A stretch of 64,000 bases of DNA from Podospora bellae-mahoneyi (Eukaryota; Ascomycota; Sordariomycetes; Sordariales; Podosporaceae). The stretch's first letter is position 1. Each line of letters begins with the position of its first letter. This document shows positions 1 to 12,374 of this stretch, in pieces. Both the position numbers and the translations under genes were made by a program. The stretch lies in NCBI RefSeq assembly GCF_035222275.1, contig NC_085881.1, positions 1,302,001 to 1,366,000 on the forward strand. Direction: 5' to 3'. The notes below the pieces were generated by a model. That model searched no databases. It saw nothing but the letters and a program-made list of their open reading frames with translations, and had not been told where the DNA came from.

Positions 1-33
1 GTTCAGCTGAGGCTTTACGACGCCATTTTGTAG
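1..33 (+). CDS. Possible C-terminal end of a gene cut by the left edge
   Basis: Reading from base 1 gives ten sense codons (VQLRLYDAIL) followed by TAG. The sequence after it turns at once into low-complexity, G- and T-rich DNA that looks like a fungal 3' UTR. This fits the last codons of a gene lying mostly to the left of the window, but eleven codons cannot identify it, and the frame itself is inference. Confidence 0.3.
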   Translation, partial: VQLRLYDAIL

Positions 34-3000
34 GATGGACTTGCCGTTTTGGATGGGAGCATGGAGAGATGGATTGGTGATTGTTGTTGGGGGGGAGTGG
101 ATAGCTATGGATATGGATATGAGGGGCGGAAGGGGGGGGGGGGTTTGTTTTGTGGTATGTCTGAGGTTTGTGTGTCTTTTTGGGAGTATTTTGTTTGTGT
201 ATGTTATATTTTCTTAGGTGGGTGAGAGAGAGGAGTGAAATGCTGATATGTTTCACCCCTTTTGGACGACATTGTAACTCCTCTTTCTCTTTTTCGTTCG
301 ACATCGTCATCATCATCATCATCATCACCACCACCACCACCACTTAAAACCTCTCCAGAATTCTATGCTCCAGCAAGCGTTGCGCGCGCAACATCGGGAC
401 GTCAAATCTCTCAATAATTCGGATATCCTCCCGGCCGACGTTCCAAAACCCTATTATTCCCAGGTTAATAAACGGGACGGGATGTTTACCTACCTACCTA
501 TATGGTACACTACTATTCATGTACGGAATATCCCCTCAGACAGTTATTCCCTTTCTACGGATGTAACACTGCACGTTGGATATGTATGTATTCTCGAAAT
601 AGTAGCGGGAAGAAAATAAGTGGACAAAATCCCCCTCCCCCCGGCCCCAGGGTTCAATAGTACAAACCCGGCACCAAGTTTCTCTCTTGTCCTTCCCGCT
701 ACCACCTGCATTTACAAGAGGTTGGTTGAGCCTCGGTATGTGGATATAGGTACCGTATGTGCTGTAACTTATACCCCCAGCCATTTTATTCAACGTCATA
801 CCGGCAGGACAAAATACATATTGAACGGCAAACACGGCTGGGGATGACTACCAGTAAAAATGTCCAGCCTGGAATGTGAAAATGCAAAGCAAGTTGAAAT
901 GCAGATTGACAAAAATGCAACGGGAACAACGATTACCAGCCAGTCGACGGGGATTTGTTGAGCTGGACAGGGGTGTCAAACCCGCCGCCACATCTACAAG
1001 CAGTGACGAAAGCGTTCACATCACCCATTCTGCTGTCCGTCTGTCTCTTCCTGCAAAGAATTTCTTCGTTTTACTGCCTTGTTGTGATGTGACAAAAAAA
1101 AAGTCTGAATCGGCCGAGCTGGGTTGGGTCAGTTAAACCATAACCTCGGGCATGCGGAACAGAGACTGAGATACCCACCTACCTTACCTATTCCAAGTCA
1201 ACAACGGCTTCCCACAGTTTTCTTTTGTCTCTTCATGATGTATATACAACAACTCGGGGAAAACCAAGGCATAATATGCCTGTCTTGACCCAGATAACCT
1301 CCCTTCTCTTGTCTCGATCCTTTTCAAACGCCCGCCGTTGGGAAAAGAAAAGCAAGTGAGACAGGAAAGAACTGGTAGTCTCCTTCCTATTGGTAGCTGC
1401 TCCTATTATTCACCAACAAACACACAACACCTGGGTACATCCCCGCTTCGAGAACCCAAAAAAAACAAGCTCCGAGACATTTTTTTCTCTCTCTGTGTGT
1501 GTGTTGTGTTCCAAAGTGGCTTGAGAGGTCAACGGTCGTCGGTAAAAGAGACACCGAGGAGAAGGACAGGAAAAAAGCCAAAAGTCTCACGAAGAAGATC
1601 TCGCTTGTTGTATTTTGTACCACATGTGGGTGGTGGTGAGACAAAAAAAACGGTGGTGGGCTTTTCGGTTTTCTGAGGCTCGCAAAAAGCTAAAGCCCGA
1701 GGCCGGGGGAGACCTGTTGAGGAAATAACCCCCCTATGGCCAGGCTACAGCTGAACTCGAGAGCTGTGGGTGGTAGTCCAATTCCAGCTGTCCCAAGTTC
1801 TCAGCTGGACGGACTGTTACAATGCTTGTATTCCCTCTGTCATTCTCCGAAAACGATGAAAAAACTGCCCGTGTTCTTTCCCAAACAGGACCATGTGTGT
1901 TGACGAAAAAGCAGGATTTGTCCTCTTCTAGCCCAGCAAACCGGCAAAACTGTCACCTATTTTGGACATCCTCTCCTCTGACGTGGCTCCTGCAACCACC
2001 ATATCTTAATCTATTCCAGCGGCAGCGCTTCGCTTTCGTGTTTGATCCCCTGCCGGGCGGGCTACTGGTCACCGGGAACGGTCAACAAGACCTGAAAGGA
2101 CATCGATTTCCTGACCACCCACCTCTTCCTCCCCCCCAAAACCCCTTTCCGAGAAGAGGGGTGCCGGATCCCAAAGCGGGACATCATCCTGCTTCCTGCA
2201 TGTCTCTCTTCCTGCCTCGTTTGATGAAATAAATAATGGGGTCTTATTTGGAGATATTCTCTTGGCCTGCTTCCCCTGAGGCCAGGCTGGGCGGCAGCTG
2301 GAGCTTGATGGCGGAATATCGTCTATCAAGTGCACTTTTGCCACACACACTCGCATCTGGTGAAGCTCGCGTAGGCAGGTTAGGTCTGGGAGTGAGACAG
2401 TTGACGACAAGGAGCATTGTTTGAATGCAAGAGTGAGCATATCCGGAATGTTAGGCGTCATCGACACCCGCGGTCTGAGATTCAAGTACGTACCGTGCTC
2501 TCGGAACCGTTATGAGACACATAAAGCTTGAGTAGATGTTGAGCGGGTGACCGGCCTATTGATAGGCAGACACAAAATTCCGAGAAGCGATAGGATGATG
2601 GGATATCGTGATCATGTATACGGCGAAGTAAGGGATAGAAGGGCATCCATAGTCGCCAGCAGCATGTCATGACCGGTACTGCAGCCGAGAAAAGGTGGAA
2701 TGGCCGGCGATACGCTTCCAGCTTTCATTGACAACTCATCCTGACTGCATCTGAAGTATGCAGGTTGTGGGCTCGGTTAGCGAGCACGACAAGCAAACAG
2801 TTCTCGTTTTCTCTTCGCCCAGGTTACTCACCTCTTGTCCTTCATCGAACCAGTAAAGTCCGCATATTAGACCCGGAGACAGAAAGAACGTCGTGGCGTC
2901 TCGATCGACCCAGGCCATTCCAGTCCCAGCTGTAGAATAACGGCGTAAAACGGTCAGCTAGCCCCCAGTCCCCCCTTTCGCGCCCACTGGCCTCGTTCTG

Positions 3001-6000
3001 GACCCCGACTACCACCTGAATTGCCGGACAGGCCGGGCTTCCGGGGAAGTAGGGAGGAGGTTCTTGTCCAACACATCATCCGCAAAGGCTGACACTGCAA
3101 CGGTTGAGTCCGGCAAGCGCGAAAACGAACTGGAACTTGGGAACTTTTGATTCAGAATATGCCAGAGGATTGAGTATGTACTACACATCCATTCTGACAA
3201 TTCTCGTCAACCCGAGTGGCTGGATCGACGAAGAGGAGGAGTCGACGAGCCTGTTTCCCCTCTGGGCTTTCTAGTCTCGGTTGGACATTCCTTATCTGAT
3301 CAGTCTTGCTGGGTAGTACTTCTCCTCGGGAAAGGGAGAGGTAAAGGCTATGTGAGTACAAAGCGATGCGCACCAGAGAATCCAGGTCGAAGACGGTCTC
3401 CAGTGCCCAACACTCGGGGCCTATGCAAACAACACGTTCGAAGAGTGCTGATGCTGTCATACTCCTGGGATGCTCACCTTCCTAGATGTACTCTGAGTTG
3501 TACATTGCCTTGGTGGCAATTTACTAGCCCTCAAATGTGAGGGACAAAACCGCTATTGGCCTACTGCTGGATGTTTGTTCGTCTCTTGCCGATGTCAGGC
3601 GGAGTTTATGTCCACGAATCAAGTGCAGAACACGAGGGGATTCTGTCGCTGTCAGCAAGGAGCATGATAATCAGAAGTTGAAGATATGTAAAGAGACGCA
3701 ACATGAAGAAGGCGTGATTGTAGAATGCGGTAGCAACGAGGAAGCTTGCACCCGCGCACTTCTTCGCCCTTATGGAAGTGAGAACCACTCGAATCTTTGT
3801 TCTACGACGACACCACATCAGCCCGCCACCATATCAAGATTCACCACCTTGCAGTGAGTTGTGCCGTTGCGCCCGATGAGCCGCTGTCGTTTGTGCAGCA
3901 ACGGCATGAGCACCGCGTTGGCACCAGCTGCCATGCGTATACTGAAGTCAAGATCTCCAGACAGTCGCCGCGGTACTGAAGGACACTTGGGAGATAGTGT
4001 ACACCACCAAGCTTGGGATGAGAGAGACTGGAAGGTATCGGTATCACGCCAGGACAGAGAAATGACTCAAAATCCTACCCATAAGGCACCTCCTACCGAC
4101 TCTACGGACGGCAGATGATACCTGACATTCTGGTCTCTCGGATCATGACGCCGGTTCCGCGGTCTGAGCTTGAGAAAGGTGCAAGTATCCGAAGAAGCCT
4201 TGCTGTCTTTGCATGATATGGATACTAGGGACCAATTAGAAGGCGCTGGCCGAATGGAAAACGACCTTTCAAAACGGTGGGATATCGCTATATTGGTGAG
4301 CAGTGATAAGATAGTCTGGCGTAATCGCTTACAAACGCTGATGGGGGAGTATTTATGGCGTTGTGCTGATGTTTGGTGGTCTGTAATAAGATGAATAGGG
4401 GTGAAGTTCACAAAAGTGGATTGGTTGGCTGTCGTTGCTCGAGCAAGTTTGGTTGCACTTTGCTGCTTCAGCTGTGCTGGGTAAATCAATTGTCGAGACT
4501 GTCCCAAAAGGGCAGTATGCCGAACGTCTTAATAGCTTCGTGGCAGCTGAGAATTGAGGACGGCGCGATTTTGTGGCCATGAGTTGGTGATGGGTTGAGT
4601 GCCGATTGCTGATGATCGTGGTAGATGAAGGGAAGGGAGGCCACTGATGGATGGGCCGGTGCTGATCGCAGCAAGGCTTCAGAGAACCTCGACAAACTAG
4701 AAGATTGCAAAAAGAGAGCTGCGAGGTAGGGTGTGAAAGCAAGACGAGAGGTACTTTTCGGAGATGTTGGGGTGTGCTGTGTCCAGGTTCTCGACCTCAA
4801 TGGTACAGCCTGGAGACCCTACGGAGAGAGGTCAAGGAAAGGAAAGGCATCGACACGGGATCGCTCTTGCTTTCTTGCTCTGAAGCTACCTCACTCCTTC
4901 CAGCAAACTTCTCATTGCTTGGAAAGTGAGGCCTACAACGCATCTTCCTGTGCATCCGCCCAGCTTCTCTTAAGTGACGGAAGGAGCGTTCATCAATGGA
5001 TGAAAATGCGTTGGCACCTTCCGCTGAGGCAGCCTCGCTCCTTCCCATGCTTGATGGCATCGCCGGCACACCTGGAAGTGAGGCCTTGAACCCACCTTCC
5101 CTCTTGAATGTTAGGGCCTTAGGATAATCTCAGATTTATATCTTTAGAGAATCTCAGCACCTCATCTATCACTGTTGCCATTTAGTGTGCAATGCTCAAC
5201 TGGACCAAATGACCCTGCATTCTTGCCAGGCCATGTAAAAGAGATGTAACTGGGAGATGGTGGTCAAAACCATAGAGGTCCAGTCAGCTCGAGATTTGAT
5301 GTCTGTCAAGACAAGGCAAAAAGAACAGACGCTCTCAACGCTTATCCCTGAGAAAATTAAACGCTGTGTGGCGGGCCAGGAGTCCAACCTGGGTCTTCGC
5401 TCTAACTCGGGAGTGTAATAACCGCTATACTACCACGCCACGGAAACGCTTTTTGGAAATTGGAACCATATACTGGGACTGGGTTGAGTCTTGCGAAGTG
5501 GGTTTTAGGTTCTGTTGGTGTGGAAAATGGGGCGTGGTGGCGTCGAGATATCTAAGTCATTGTAAACCCTAGATTGGTATGCTCCGAAGAGCCACTCAAC
5601 CGCCATGATCTTGAAGAATTTAAAGCAGTCTCTTTTCACCTGACCACAAGACTAGAGAAGATGACGAATTAATGTAAACCTGAGCTCTGTGTGAGTGAGA
5701 TATCTTCGTAGGGCATGGGGTAATGGCAGGATATCTCTGTGTTTCAACATCCGTCTGTCTTTCCTTCATGCTCGACATCTCACTGTCATTGACCGCGCGC
5801 TTGCTCTTTTCTTACAGTTAATCAGTTATTACTCTCGGTATATTAGTTCTTCGACTCTATTTGCCTAATCGTTTATCGTCACTCTACCTCTTTCCCTTTT
5901 GCAGAACTCCATTACTCCTGATCCTAAAATCAGAAACCATAACCTCACCCATCACTCCTGAATCATCACAACCACATAGTACACACTCAATATATCTTCA

Positions 6001-6173
6001 TCCCGCCTCCAACCTCATCCAATCTTAACCCATTCTCCCAACATCACCCCATCTTTCACACCATACATAGCCCTCCCTCCCCCCTCATAACCCCAAACAT
6101 TTATTCACATAAGTCATAACCATCATCATAACACCAACCCCCCAAAAAAAAAAAATTGCATCTTACTCACCAC
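34..6173. other. Long intergenic region, no convincing gene
   Basis: About 6.1 kb with no ORF whose length, codon use or sequence resembles a known protein. It holds a G-run near 130-140, a (TCA/CAC)n tract at about 303-342, short pyrimidine-rich promoter-like stretches, a pair of related segments with the core GTGAGGCC at about 4920-5090, and the tRNA-like relic at 5369-5440. Around 2736-2932 on minus two pieces are bordered by good splice signals and may be exons of an unrecognised or decayed gene (see findings). The last 400 bases (5770-6173) are C- and A-rich and end at the 3' side of the 2EXR gene. Confidence 0.5.
5369..5440 (-). tRNA. tRNA-like relic (pseudo-tRNA)
   Basis: The minus strand gives a 72-nt piece that can be laid out in tRNA numbering. 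The acceptor stem pairs at 6 of 7 positions. The T stem (CCAGG/CCTGG) is perfect, with a 7-nt loop TTGGACT in place of the usual TTCGANT. An A-box-like AGTATAGCGG lies in the D region. The anticodon stem is broken and the loop has no T before the would-be anticodon, so it is unlikely to be functional. The 7-bp direct repeat AAACGCT lies just outside both ends (5359-5365 and 5444-5450), as expected of a retroposed copy. A remnant of a tRNA-derived SINE is possible. Confidence 0.4.
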
Positions 6174-7505
6174 TTACCCCATCCCAAACCCCTTCCCCTC
6201 CCAAGTCTCCCTCGTACTAACCCCCCCCCTCACCCCAAACCTCTCCCCCCCAAACCCAAACCTCGCCAACCCCTTCCTACACTGCCACCGAACCCAATAC
6301 TCCCAATCCAGCCCCGCAACCCTAGGCACCATCCCGCTCCCAAATAACCCATTCTCCACCACCACCAAGCTCTCCACCGAATCCAACACCAGCGCCCCCC
6401 TCGAGCTCATGAACCCCCCCGCGTTCTGCCCAGCCAGGCAGACATGCCTGACAAGCCTCATATCCGGCGTCAGCCTGATCAAATTCTTCCCAGAGGTTGA
6501 CGACATGACCTCATTCGACAAACCAATGACGTCGGTCGAAAGATCAACGTAGATCCTCGGCTGGGGGTGTCCACGTGGAGCAAGTCCGAGACGATACCTC
6601 TTGAGCGCGGCAAGTCGCGATTCGGAGCAGACAGACAGTAGTACCGGGGGAGGTGTGCTGCAGGTGAAGATGTTGGATTTGGAAGAGGGGTAGGAGGACG
6701 AGGTGGTGGCGAAGGAGTATTTCTCCCCTTCACGAGACGAAAAAGATCTACCCCTGGCGAGACGAGTGGTGCTGGTGGTGGTGGTGGTGTCTCTTCTTGG
6801 ACGGGATGAAAACTTGTGCAGCCAATCGCCTGTGAGGTTGGAGATGTGATTGTTTTGCTTGGGGAGCTGGAGGAGCATGATGCGTGATTTGGGGAGCGCT
6901 TCGGCCCAGATTTGCTGTCTGAGTTCGGCGGGGAGGAGGCGAAATTTGGGAAAGGTTGTTGGGGATCCTCTGGGTAGGGGGCGGAGGAGGGAGGAGGAAT
7001 GGATTGGGATAAGGGAAGAGGAGGGGTGGTCTGGGTTGAGGGTCCAGAGGCGGCGCTCTTCAGATTGTTCTTGGCAGGCTTCTTGACATAACCGGGCGTA
7101 GGACCGGATTCGCTCGCTGAACCAGCCGCAGAGGATGGATACTTTGAGGAAGAGCCGGATCCAGTAGCAGTCGGAGCTGCTGCTGTTGTCCAGCATGGAG
7201 GGGTCCCGCTGCTCGGGGAGGGTGGTGGTGGTGGTGATGATTGTGGTGCTGGAGGGGTCAAAGGTGGGTGTCCAGGAGGAGAGGGTGGCGAGGCCGTAGA
7301 GGGGGTCCAGCATTTTTGCGGGTAGTGGTGTTGTTGTGGTTGTTACGAGCGGAAGATCACCAAGGAGGGTGATCGATACCGCGGAGGGGACCGTAGTCGA
7401 TACCGGGCAGAGACTCAGCCTGTAGAACGATGAGGACAAGAGTACAGATGAGCACGATGATGACAAAATTTGTGCTGTTTCTTGGCCGAGGTGGTGGTCT
7501 ATCAT
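6174..7505 (-). CDS. 2EXR-domain protein, fungal, function unknown
   Basis: An open frame of 443 codons. Around residue 184 it has FPKFRLLPAELRQQIW followed by an E-A-L-P segment, the hallmark of the fungal 2EXR family (an F-box-like N-terminal motif common in large Pezizomycotina families). Further on come the usual SVCSESRLAALKRY-type helix and an I-Y-V-D-L-S-T-D-V-I segment, matching the family's spacing between the 'ExR' motif and its central beta region. The first 180 residues are Ser/Thr-rich and not family-like, so translation may start further in (Met at 7313) or an upstream exon may exist. The biochemical role of 2EXR proteins is not established. The coding strand is C-rich at the 5' end and G-rich at the 3' end. 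Confidence 0.7.
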   Translation of the reverse strand: MIDHHLGQETAQILSSSCSSVLLSSSFYRLSLCPVSTTVPSAVSITLLGDLPLVTTTTTPLPAKMLDPLYGLATLSSWTPTFDPSSTTIITTTTTLPEQRDPSMLDNSSSSDCYWIRLFLKVSILCGWFSERIRSYARLCQEACQEQSEERRLWTLNPDHPSSSLIPIHSSSLLRPLPRGSPTTFPKFRLLPAELRQQIWAEALPKSRIMLLQLPKQNNHISNLTGDWLHKFSSRPRRDTTTTTSTTRLARGRSFSSREGEKYSFATTSSSYPSSKSNIFTCSTPPPVLLSVCSESRLAALKRYRLGLAPRGHPQPRIYVDLSTDVIGLSNEVMSSTSGKNLIRLTPDMRLVRHVCLAGQNAGGFMSSRGALVLDSVESLVVVENGLFGSGMVPRVAGLDWEYWVRWQCRKGLARFGFGGERFGVRGGVSTRETWEGKGFGMG

Positions 7506-8861
<1,356 letters not shown>

Positions 8862-9490
8862 TCACCACACGTCGGTTGGGTCAACCTCATGCTTCTCCCC
8901 ATCAGCCCTGATGTGCTCTTTTTTGACATCTCTCTTCAATGGTTTTCGCATATCGTAGGCATCCTCGCTGGCCTGAGTGGGGTCGGTTGAATGGTCGCCA
9001 TAGTACTCCTTGACCACCCTGAAAATACTGTAGCCCATACTTTCATAGAATTTGATGGCCTTGTAGTTTGTCTTGCGAACAAACAAGTCGACGAACCAGG
9101 CGTTTCCGGCATCACCAGCGGCCTCGAGCTGCTCTGTAAGGAGCTTGCCGATACCAAGACGGCGAGCCTCAGGGGCCACGGTGACGGCTGTGATGTGGGC
9201 GTGCCAAGGAAGATAATGCTCTGAGAATTTGTAGACGTCAGGAGACGACTCGAGCTTTCCCATTACTAAGCATTTTTTCAGTATCAAGTCAGATTCAAAC
9301 TGTGTACGTGGTGCAACTCACTGTATCCGATAATGTTTCCATTCTCGTCTTCAGCAACCTGGAAGAGTGATGGCCATTTTGCGTAATACTGAAGATAGAA
9401 GGACAGTTCATATGTCTCTGTGAGAGGATCCAGGTTGCATTTTGATAGCTTGTTCAGGTCGTCAGGCCTGAACCGGCGAAAGTTGGCCAT
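8862..9490 (-). CDS. NAA20: NatB N-terminal acetyltransferase catalytic subunit (Naa20/Nat3)
   Basis: Two exons, 9322-9490 and 8862-9265, joined across a 56-nt intron (GTGAGT donor, TAG acceptor) give 190 residues. NatB acetylates the N-terminal Met of nascent proteins starting Met-Asp, Met-Glu, Met-Asn or Met-Gln, on the ribosome, together with the auxiliary subunit Naa25/Mdm20. The N-terminus MANFRRFRPDDL leads into the conserved CNLDPLTETY region. The splice restores GYIMGKLE, the GNAT acetyl-CoA loop appears as RRLGIGKLL, and YYGDH plus the DAYDMRKPL tail are typical of Naa20. Length and order match the family well. Start chosen: the only ATG ahead of the conserved N-terminus. Confidence 0.95.
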
Positions 9491-10575
9491 GACTGTCGAG
9501 GTTTGTGAAATTTGAGCTTCGACAGATGGTGGGGAGCTTTGATGTTGAAGGCGTCAAAGTTGACAATGGCTGGGCAGTTTATAATCCAACGTTCAGTGAC
9601 CTACTAACAGTATTCTGCGTGACTCACCTGGAAGTCTGTTAGGCCAGCTGAACGCCCAAAGGGGAAAATAACGACTTTTGATTGGCTGTTGGGGCTGTCC
9701 TGCAGCATCCCGCAACACCCGCACGCACTGTGGCACAAGCCCCTGGCGACGTCTTGTCAGGTACCTACCTCGCCTGAGTCAAAGGAGAGATTGATGAAAC
9801 TTGAGCTTGGCTGCTGCTATCATCGACTTCATTTCAAGCACTTTGGTTTCTGATATCGCAATTGTTACCGCTTCAGCATCCAGGGTATCCCTCCTGCACC
9901 CACAAAAAACTGCCCAAGCAAAAACCAATGCCGGAGCCCGTTTCCTGCCAGAAATAGAGTACCTTGGTTCTTAACACTCACACCGCTGATATCAGGCTCA
10001 CCAAGATAGCGATTACGTACCGATCTCGGACCACCGACATCCTACAATCCCACGAACCCCCGGCACCCTTCCCCTCGTCAGCACTCGGCCGACGGCAGAC
10101 AGAACCAAAATTTATGCGACCTTTCTGAGAAGCAGATTTGGACGTGAAGCAGCTACGAGGAGTTCATGCGAAGCTCCTCTCATCAGCTGTCCCTTGACAA
10201 AACGCCGAACACCTGACCTCCATAGGTATTAAGCACTACTTTTTGCCCAACGACGAGTCCACCGAACAGCCTACTGGGCCCGCACGACCCCAACTATAGA
10301 CCACGCATTTTGATATAGAATACTTTGTGTCATCCTCCCGGATTTTCCTTCCAGCAGTCGGAAAGCGAACTTTGAGGAACTCTTCCTGTCACTGTTGAGG
10401 CAACCCATTTCAGACTTAATCGTATCGAAACACTGGCTGCGGGGACAAGCAATCGATAGCAACGTCTGATAGCACAAGCCCAGACCGACATTACGATCAG
10501 CTTCACCCTGCTCGGTCATAACCGCAACTCCAGACTCCCAAAGCGCGCAATCTCGCGCGCAGATAGTCTTCCAAA
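9491..10575. promoter_or_regulatory. Divergent promoter region between NAA20 and an unknown gene
   Basis: About 1.1 kb between two divergently transcribed genes. No gene is visible. Short frames here lack similarity or codon bias. It must hold both promoters, but I see no clear TATA box or named operator. Confidence 0.4.
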
Positions 10576-11908
10576 ATGGCGTCGTACACACCGCGCCATT
10601 CCCGGCATCCATCTCTCGACCTCAGCCAAACCACTTCGTACTCTCCCTCCCGCGAGCGCCGCCAGTCCAAAGCCTCCTCCTTCGCCGACCGCCCCGGGAC
10701 ACCCCTCCGTAACGGTTTCGCCTCGTCTGATATGGATTTGGGAATGATGAACGGTGATGGCGGCGGCAACGGCCTTGGCAACCTGGCCGACGAGTTGGCC
10801 GGGCTTGACGATGACTACGATGACTATGACGACTACGACGAGGATGTCCCGGAGGGAGAGTACGACGACGACAACGAGCTACAGAAAAGCCAGATAACCA
10901 CCCGCGGAAACAGCCCACACAAAACACCGGGAACTAATTTCGAGGATACGGATGACACAGACCTGGACCAGAAAGGTGGCCAGCAGGTGCGGGATAGCGG
11001 TGTCGATATAGAGCACAGCCCATCACGAGGAAGCAGTCTCCCACACAGGTTGAGGAATAACAGTCTGGGCGTACCCTCGCCCAGCGGGAAGCACGGGCAC
11101 AGGAGAAAAGGCAGCGCATATGACGGCAGTGAATATGGCAGCGAGAGCGACCTCGACAATGGCGGGATGCCACCACGCTTAATAGAGAAAATGGATGAGG
11201 TGGAAAGTCTGGCGAGACGGGGGACAGAGAAGACGGGAGGGCCGTTGGATGGGACATTTCAGAGGGTTACTGAAGGGCTGCGGGATTTGGGCAGTCAAGC
11301 GGGTGTGGAGGGTGGTGCCACTAGGTATTTTCTTCCCAATCATCCTCCGACCTGGATATTTTCAAACGCTAACAATGCTCTTTTTCACCAGGTTAATAAC
11401 CGCCCATTCGGCTGTGACAACTCACCTGAGCCATCAAAACAGACAAATGCACAACCTCTCCTTCCCGCTCTTGTCGCCCCTGGTAGCACCACCAGATCCG
11501 GAGGCTATCGAAGAGCTGTTGCCGATGCTCATCAGTCTTTCGGAACTCATGCCGCGGCCTTCGACAACCGCTCTCCAGTCATTATCCTCGCTTCACAGCC
11601 TGACGACGGATCTGGTGAATACGCTCAACTATCTGAGCGACACGATTCACATGTCAAGGCAAACCACCAATATTGCCACAAGAAGGTTAAAGTCGGCAAA
11701 AGATCTCGTGGCGGAGATCAAGCATGATGAGGAGCTGAGAGAGGAAGGGGAGAGGTGGCTAGCAAAGGGGAAGTGGGGTGAGAGATTAGAGCGAAGGGAA
11801 TGTGCGAATGTGTGTGGTGAAGTAGTGGGCGGGTTTGAGAAGGTATGTGAAGGCTGGAGGGAGAGGTTGGTGGAGTTGGCCAGAGCAGAAGAGATGGGTC
11901 AAGCTTAA
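10576..11908 (+). CDS. Conserved-looking fungal protein, disordered N-terminus and helical C-terminus
   Basis: Exons 10576-11324 and 11392-11908, joined over a 67-nt intron with a GCTAAC branch site and CAG acceptor, encode 421 residues. I do not recognise the family with certainty. Residues 1-200 are Ser/Pro/Arg-rich with phospho-site-like SPS and RRKGS patches and a strongly acidic DDYDDYDDYDEDV stretch. The rest is helical: LIEKMDEVESLARRG, then a Leu/Ser-rich bundle with HMSRQTTNIATRRLKSAKDLV. Such a layout is common in cytoskeletal or nuclear adaptor proteins, but that is only inference. The start has a good context (AAAATGGC). The 3' ends of this gene and of the PRPP synthetase gene face each other. 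Confidence 0.8.
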
Positions 11909-12374
11909 ATTTGAGGCAAGATTCTGACATGTTTGCGGTGTTGTTGTGTTTGTTTAAGGGAAGACATTTCACGGGAGGGGGAGGGGAGGGTTGGTTTGGA
12001 TTTTATGCATATATTGGTTTGGTTGGGTTTTGGTTTGGCTGGGTGTGTGGGTAGGTTGGTTGGTTCATGGCGGCAAGTACTTAGACAGATATCGGATTCC
12101 CACAAGTGGACATTACATACTTATATATACAGGAGACAAAAACGTATTTACGTACCCTTTTTGCTACGGGGTCTTTCTCTCCAAAGTCGATGTTAGACCC
12201 GTGAAACCATGACGGGAGAATTCTTTTGCTCGAGAACAAATATTCCAAGCACATCCAACCTCGTACACAAGGATCCAATGTTTTTTCTCGTACCAAAATG
12301 GGTATCATCATCTTTCCAATTTCCCTAAATCAACCCAGCTTTTCCAACCCAGCCCTTCTTCTCGAGTTGCCGCA
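11909..12374. other. Convergent 3' intergenic space
   Basis: The sequence between two gene 3' ends holds T- and G-rich stretches after the upstream gene and nothing that looks coding. It should contain both polyadenylation regions. Confidence 0.4.
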
